A stretch of 64,000 nt of DNA from CAVUWL01 sp963787415 (lineage in GTDB: Bacteria > Actinomycetota > Thermoleophilia > Solirubrobacterales > 70-9). The notes beneath the pieces are model-generated. The model was not told where the DNA came from, did not search any database, and saw only the letters and a program-made list of their open reading frames with translations. Position numbers and translations under genes: made by a program. Positions 59,163-64,000 of this stretch are shown here, in pieces (position 1 is the first letter of the stretch; every line of letters begins with the position of its first letter). Location: assembly GCA_963787415.1 (NCBI GenBank), contig CAWBCO010000002.1, positions 620,001-684,000 of the forward strand, read 5' to 3'.

Positions 59163-62100
59163 CTAGCGGTGAGAAGGCTTGGCGCCGTGCTTTGATTTCT
59201 TCTTCTTCCCTTTGCACGCCGTCTTCGTCTTCACCTGCTGGGTCAGCTTCTTGCCGTTTTGGGCGGTGAATTCGATCGTGGAGAGGGTCGGGGCGCTGCA
59301 GAGGCTCTGAGTGTTGGAGAGGTAGCCCTGGGATCCACCGAAGAGGGTGAAGCGGAAGTTGCCGATCGGGGCGTCGGGGATCACGGGGACGACGGTTTTC
59401 AGGCGGCCGTCCTGAACCGAGGAGGATTCTGCCTCGGGCATCAGGGTCACCTGGCCGCCGAGGATGAAGGCGAGGTGGGGAAGGAGGCCGAAGCCCGAAA
59501 CTGCGTAGACCGGGCCCTTGAGGGGGGCTTCGAGCAGCGGGGTGTTGGTGGTCGCTTCACCGATCGGCTGGCGCCCGGCGCACTGGTCGGAGGCGAGTTC
59601 TGCTCGGTCGCAGAGGTTGCCGAGGTGGCGCTGGTCGATCTCAAAGGCTTTGGGCAGGGTGACGGTGAGCGATTTGATGTTGGCGTCGCCCGGGCTGGTG
59701 TTCAGTTCGATCGCGAGGCTGGGGTCCTTGCTGCGCGGCGGTCGCCTTGTGGCCACCGAGCTGGGTGATCGACATCCGCGGGGCGAAGGGAAGGGTGTCG
59801 CAGTTGACGGCCTGGAAGGGCGAGGAGAAATTGGCGACGGTGCCCTGGTCGCCGACTCCCTGGGAGGCGACGGTGAAAGCCGAGCAGTTGGTCGGGTTGA
59901 TCATGAAGTTGGGCCGATTGATGTTGACCTGGATCGAGCGAAGGCGCAGGGGAATGCCACCGATGATCTCGGGGACGGTTTCGGAGTCGGCGATCACGTG
60001 GGCGTCGAGGGGGTCGATGTGGAGGGCGACGCGGACGACGACGGTGCCGTAGTCATAGGGTCCGGCGAGGGCGGGGGTGATCGCGACCAGCGACAACGGG
60101 GCGCCCTGGAAGGGTCCAGCCATGTAGATCCTGCCCGGTGGCGTGGAAGGGATGGGTGCCGGGGCCGGCGGCGACGTTGGAGGTGCCAATTTCAGAGGAC
60201 GGCGGGCAGCTGGGGTGGGACTGCTCGGTGCGACCGGGGGTCTGGGCGGCGGCGGCGATCTGAGGCCTCGGGGCAGTAGGTGATGCCGTGCAGGTTGGCG
60301 GTGAGGCCGGGTGGCAGGGTGAAGTTGAGGTGGCCAAGGTCCTGGTCGCCGTCTTCGCGGCTGAGCTTGAGGCTGAAGGTGGAGAAGGCGTTGGCGGTGG
60401 CGTTGGCGGTGCCGGCTTCAGGCTCGGGTTGAAGGGGCGGATCAGACCGGGGCAGGTGGAGCCGTGGGGGCCGGATTCGAGGCTGAAGATTTGGCTCGTT
60501 GCCTGTTCGGCGAGGGAGGAGTTCCAGGGGTAGAACTCGGCGGTGACCGGGTAGATCGTGCAGGTGGTAGGGGTCGCCATCAGCGCCCGTTCGCCGGAGA
60601 AGAGGTGGAGCTGGAAGTCTTCGAAGGGGGCCTGGGGGAGGTTGGGGAATTCGGCCACCAGCTGGCCCGTTACCGGGTTGGGGAAGACCGAGCCGACGAA
60701 CTTGATGTTCATACCGAAGCCCGAGGCGGTCTCAAAGAGGCGGTACTGATCGCCGGGCTTGGGTTGGCCGAGGTAGACGGAGCCTTCGAGGCGTTCGGGA
60801 AGGGCCGGGGTGCCGATCGAGAAGGTGCCGATCTTGGAGGTGTCGGGGCATTCGGCGGGCCCTGCAGAGTTGAAGTTGGCCTGGGCTTCGGTGCATTCGG
60901 TCTGGCCGTCGGCGGCGTCGGGGTTGATCGTGAAGCCTGCGGGCAGGGTGACGGTGGCGGAGCGGATCTCGGAGGGCTCGGCGGCGTGGGTGAGGAACTG
61001 GGGGGATTTGAGGTCGACGTTGAGGCCGGAGGCGGAGTCGGTCTCATTCGTGGTCGGGGCTGGCCTGGAGGACCGGTTTGAAGACCTCGTTTTCGCAGCC
61101 TTCGATCGGGGGATAGTGGGCTTCGGTGGCGGGATGGTGGGCGGGATCGGCGTAGGTCTGGACTTCGAGGGTCGAGGTCAGTTCCTGGCCGGAGCAGGTG
61201 GTCGGGTTGTCGATGAGGGGCTGGGGGAGGATGGAGGAGCGGGTGAGCACTTCGTGAAGGCAGGCGGTGCCTTCTTCTTCGGGGCAGCCGGTCGGGTGGC
61301 CTGCGGTGCCTTTGGGGAAGCGTTCGGCGCTGTGGCTTTCTTCGGCGGGGAAGCCCCAGAAGGTCAGCTTGGCGGCGGCGAGAGGGGTGAGCTGGGTGAT
61401 GTCTTGGACGGTGAAGCGGAGGCCATAGTCGGTGGTGGTGCGAACCGGGACTGGAATCGAGATCGGGATATCGAGGATCGGGACGATGAAGGCAAAGCGG
61501 GCTGTTTCTTCGGGCTCGGGGACAACATGAAAATCGGGGCGGTGCCGAGCAGGTAGTTGGGATTGCCTTCGTAGTTGGCGCGGATGGTGATCAGGCCGGC
61601 CTGGGAGTCGGACGGGCACTGATCGGGGGCGAATTCGGAGGCGAGGCACTGGGTGATGGCGCGGGGGTTGCCGAAGACGCCAGTGGGGGCGTTGAAGATG
61701 ACGTTCTTGGCGGCTTCGGGGGCGCCGGGTTCTGAGAGGGTGAAGGAGGTGATGAGGTCGGGGTGGCCACCGGCCTGGGGGGTGGAGATGACAACGGCGG
61801 TCGCGGCGATGGTCTGCGCGGAGAGGGGCCCGGATATGCCGACGTAGTCACCGGGGGCGAGATCGGCGAGGGTCGGGCTCGGTTCGCCGATCACCGGGTT
61901 GGCCCTGGCGTAGGTGGTCGAGGGGGAGACTTCGACGGTGTCGTCGGAGCCATTGCGAGTTTCGATGGTGAAGCTTTCGCCGCTGGGCGCAGCCTGGACG
62001 ATGCCAGAGGCGGCGGGTTCGCCAAGGGGGGCGTTTGCTTCGACCAAGGCAGTCCTGAAGGAGGTGATGGGCTCACTGGCTTGGGCGGTGGCGGGCAGCC

Positions 62101-62275
62101 AGGCAGCGCCAGCCACCATGATCGCGACGCCGAGGACGCACCTGGCTCGGCGCATCGCTGCGTCCTCAGTCGCTCGCGTGCGGAGCACGCCACGCTCCCT
62201 GCGTCCTTGCGCTGCTTGGCTAGGCGCGTCCTCGGTTGAGGTGAACAGCTTTGGGATATGCCGGAGGAGTTTCAT
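59163..62275 (-). pseudogene. Large secreted beta-rich protein gene, broken by about six frameshifts
   Basis: One protein of roughly 1,000 residues is spread over three frames. The start MKLLRHIPKLFTSTEDA (62275) overlaps the previous stop as ATGA, and a signal peptide (LGVAIMVAGAAWLPATAQA) follows. Shifts fall near 61530, 61055, 60428, 60260, 60137 and 59745. The blocks read, in order: PIGEPxPTLADLAPGDYVG region, VPILDIPISIPVPVRTTTD, GSVYLGQPKPGDQYRLFET, GDQDLGHLNFTLPPGLTAN, RIYMAGPFQGAPLSLVAIT and KSLTVTLPKAFEIDQRHLG. This is either strong decay or local assembly error. No named family. Confidence 0.75.
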
Positions 62276-64000
62276 TTCTTACCTCCGCGCTTGCGATTGG
62301 CGGCTCGGTGATGGGGGTGGTGCTTTTTAGAGTGAGGCTTGACACATTTGCCGCGCTTGAGGACGAGGCCCTTCTTGCACTTCGGTTGTTCTTCGTGGTT
62401 GCCGATGCCGGGGGTGCTGGATTCGCTGCCGACCTGGAGCGGCGGGGGCGGGGGGCTGGAGGCGCCGTGGCACTCATCGGAGGCTTTGCAGTCGGTGCGC
62501 GGGGGGACGTAGGGGAAGCCGCCGCCTGCGCGGGCGTCATAGACCTTGACGACGGGGCCGTTTTCGTCCTGAGGAGCGAGGCTGTCGCGGGTGAAGAAGT
62601 AGACGTCGGTGCCGTTTTGATCGGTGCTGAGGAGGCCGGAGTCAGAGGCGGAGGTGCCGGCGGAGATGAGGGCGCGGCAGGCTTCGGTGGCCTTGCTGTA
62701 GGAGGGAGCGGCTTCTTCGCAGTTGCCGGTGCCCTTGGGCTCCCACTCATAGACATCGGGGCGTTCGTCGGTGTCTGAGGCGACGAGCGCGGCGGCGGAG
62801 TCGAAGAAGAGGCGACCGTCTGCGGTGAGGCTGAGGCCATTGGCGGCAAGGCTGGAGTCGGCTTCGGAGGGCAGGCCGCTGAAAGTGCAGGAGGCGCAGG
62901 CGAGCTTCGAGGCGGCGGCGTCATAGCGGTAGACCTCGGTGTGGGGGGGTTCGCCGGTTTCTTCGCCGTTGCCGGCGAGGGCGAGGGCCGAGGTGAAGGC
63001 GGCGTATTCGCCGGTCGGGGTGAGCTGGAAGTCGGCGGTGTGGCGGGTCGCGGCTGCGGAGACGGAGTGAAGGACGAGGGGGTTGTCGGGTTCGAGGGTG
63101 GCGATGAAGCGGGGGGCAGAGCCGGGAGCGTCGAGGTAGAGGTTGGGCTGATTTTCAGTGCCGTGCCCGGCTTCGAGAAGCTCGGGGGAGAGGAAGTAGA
63201 TCGAGCCGCCGCTGGCGGGCACCCCGGCGCCGGCGCCGAGCGCGACGGCGCCGCAGTTTTCGGCGGAGCCGACGGCGTTCCAGTGGGGGCCGTCTTTGTT
63301 TGCGACGGGATCACAGGTGCCCGGGTCTTCGCTGCCGGTAGGAAGGAGGCGCAGGGAGGCGGCGGTGCCTTCGGAGTTGATTTCGGCCTCGTAGATGTGG
63401 GGGCTGGGGTCGGTTTCTTCGGCGGTGAGCTTGTCGGCGGTGGTGAAGAAGACCCTGGAGCCGTTGGCGCTCATGCCGTCGAAAAGGACACCTTCTTTGA
63501 AGCCTGTGCCGGCGAACTTTTCGATGACGCCGGGGGTGAGGTCGATCGTTTCGCCGGAGTCGCCGACGTTCATGTAGAGGTGCCAGTAGACGTTGTGGTC
63601 GGCGTCTTCTGTGACCTTCTGGGCGAGGAGGATGTGGGAGCCATCGGAGGAGATTCCGAGCTCGGCGATCCCGTTGGGGTTGTTCTTGGAGGCGTGTTCG
63701 GAGGAGTGGCATTTCTTGGCGCCTTGGATGCATTCGAGGGGGCCGCCGCCGGGCTTGTCGGAGACGACGTGGGTAGCGCCGGTGCTCAGATTGCGGTCAT
63801 AGATCGAGATCTCTTCTTCGGCTTCTTCATTGCCGCCTTCAGCGAAGCGGGAGGTGGAGCCGAAGACGAAGTGGGTGCCGTCGGCAGAGAAGTATCTGGC
63901 GATGTAGCCGTCGGGCTTGGCGGCGGTCGATTCTTCGAGCGGACCCGCCATGCCCTGGGCGAGGCTTTCTTTGCCCGCGAGGTGGAGGGGGATGCCGATT
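62272..64000 (-). CDS. PD40/TolB-like beta-propeller surface protein, N-terminus beyond window
   Basis: The frame is open to the right edge, so only the C-terminal ~575 residues are seen. Blades of the WD40-like PD40 type recur: YFSADGTHFVFGSTS, ISSDGSHILLAQKVT, MSANGSRVFFTTADKL and LTPTGEYAAFTSALAL. Near the end come a Cys-rich loop (ACASCTFSG) and a basic tail (KKGLVLKRGKCVKPH). The final codons overlap the start of the next gene as ATGA, so the two are coupled. Likely secreted. Confidence 0.85.
   Translation of the reverse strand, partial: IGIPLHLAGKESLAQGMAGPLEESTAAKPDGYIARYFSADGTHFVFGSTSRFAEGGNEEAEEEISIYDRNLSTGATHVVSDKPGGGPLECIQGAKKCHSSEHASKNNPNGIAELGISSDGSHILLAQKVTEDADHNVYWHLYMNVGDSGETIDLTPGVIEKFAGTGFKEGVLFDGMSANGSRVFFTTADKLTAEETDPSPHIYEAEINSEGTAASLRLLPTGSEDPGTCDPVANKDGPHWNAVGSAENCGAVALGAGAGVPASGGSIYFLSPELLEAGHGTENQPNLYLDAPGSAPRFIATLEPDNPLVLHSVSAAATRHTADFQLTPTGEYAAFTSALALAGNGEETGEPPHTEVYRYDAAASKLACASCTFSGLPSEADSSLAANGLSLTADGRLFFDSAAALVASDTDERPDVYEWEPKGTGNCEEAAPSYSKATEACRALISAGTSASDSGLLSTDQNGTDVYFFTRDSLAPQDENGPVVKVYDARAGGGFPYVPPRTDCKASDECHGASSPPPPPLQVGSESSTPGIGNHEEQPKCKKGLVLKRGKCVKPHSKKHHPHHRAANRKRGGKK

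Noticed and set aside
60464..61556. Plus-strand frames rich in Gly/Asp/Val opposite the broken secreted gene
   Set aside because: Composition of an antisense shadow; the minus strand reads as coherent protein in each block.
35692..64000. Second copy of the tRNA-Thr core as the other element end
   Set aside because: Reading through the right part of the window I did not find a matching core; it may lie outside. No exhaustive search was possible.
1..64000. CRISPR array or rRNA operon
   Set aside because: No array of short direct repeats with spacers and no conserved rRNA stretches were seen; the only clear tandem repeat is the Kelch coding array.

Overview
The window comes from a high-GC, Gram-positive-type actinobacterial chromosome. 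The gene families suggest class Thermoleophilia, most likely Solirubrobacterales. The pointers are many acyl-CoA dehydrogenases, an LLM/F420-type oxidoreductase and a PPOX F420-type oxidoreductase, SCO6880-type conjugation proteins, and long secreted proteins with the N-terminal and beta-rich repeats common in that order. This placement is inferred from gene content; no rRNA gene is present.

1-30 kb is ordinary chromosome. On the minus strand are lysA, a frameshifted hom and thrC, then a cation efflux transporter. A fatty-acid/acyl-CoA degradation block follows (three acyl-CoA dehydrogenases, a thiolase, a 3-hydroxyacyl-CoA dehydrogenase, an LLM flavoprotein) that shares a TGAC-N6-GTCA-like operator at several promoters. 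Next come a CBS-domain membrane protein, a BtuF-like protein, a rhomboid protease, an ECF sigma factor with a small membrane partner, and an unusual single-ORF fusion of PlsC acyltransferase with GpsA dehydrogenase. A ring-cleaving-type VOC dioxygenase, a DUF2600 terpene-synthase-like protein, a broken IS3-family element and hisF/hisH close this part.

30.7-35.7 kb looks like the end of an integrated element. A 3' fragment of tRNA-Thr(UGU) lies next to a tyrosine integrase. Beyond it is a two-gene pair, an Ymh/TIGR02391 (Abi-type) protein followed by a CorA-like three-helix membrane protein, which is a candidate defence module. An excisionase-like HTH protein follows.

35.7-47.1 kb is a compact, very GC-rich type IV secretion cluster with overlapping genes: a bifunctional lytic transglycosylase/NlpC-P60 hydrolase, a small two-helix membrane subunit, a VirB8-like protein, a VirB6/TrbL protein, an SCO6880-family protein, a VirB4-like ATPase (frameshifted) and a TraG/VirD4 coupling ATPase. 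No relaxase is visible. The cluster opens with a 13-codon leader ORF overlapping a membrane-anchored sigma-like protein, and closes with a single-helix protein that shares its C-terminal 'EFG' tail. A hicBA module with a dead toxin sits inside.

47-64 kb carries secreted proteins (a Kelch-repeat propeller, paralogous beta-rich proteins, a PD40/TolB-like protein) and a divergent TetR/F420-oxidoreductase pair. It also holds many broken genes. Single-base indels break about a dozen genes across the window, often in homopolymers. They reflect either assembly error or real decay, and raw reads are needed to decide.
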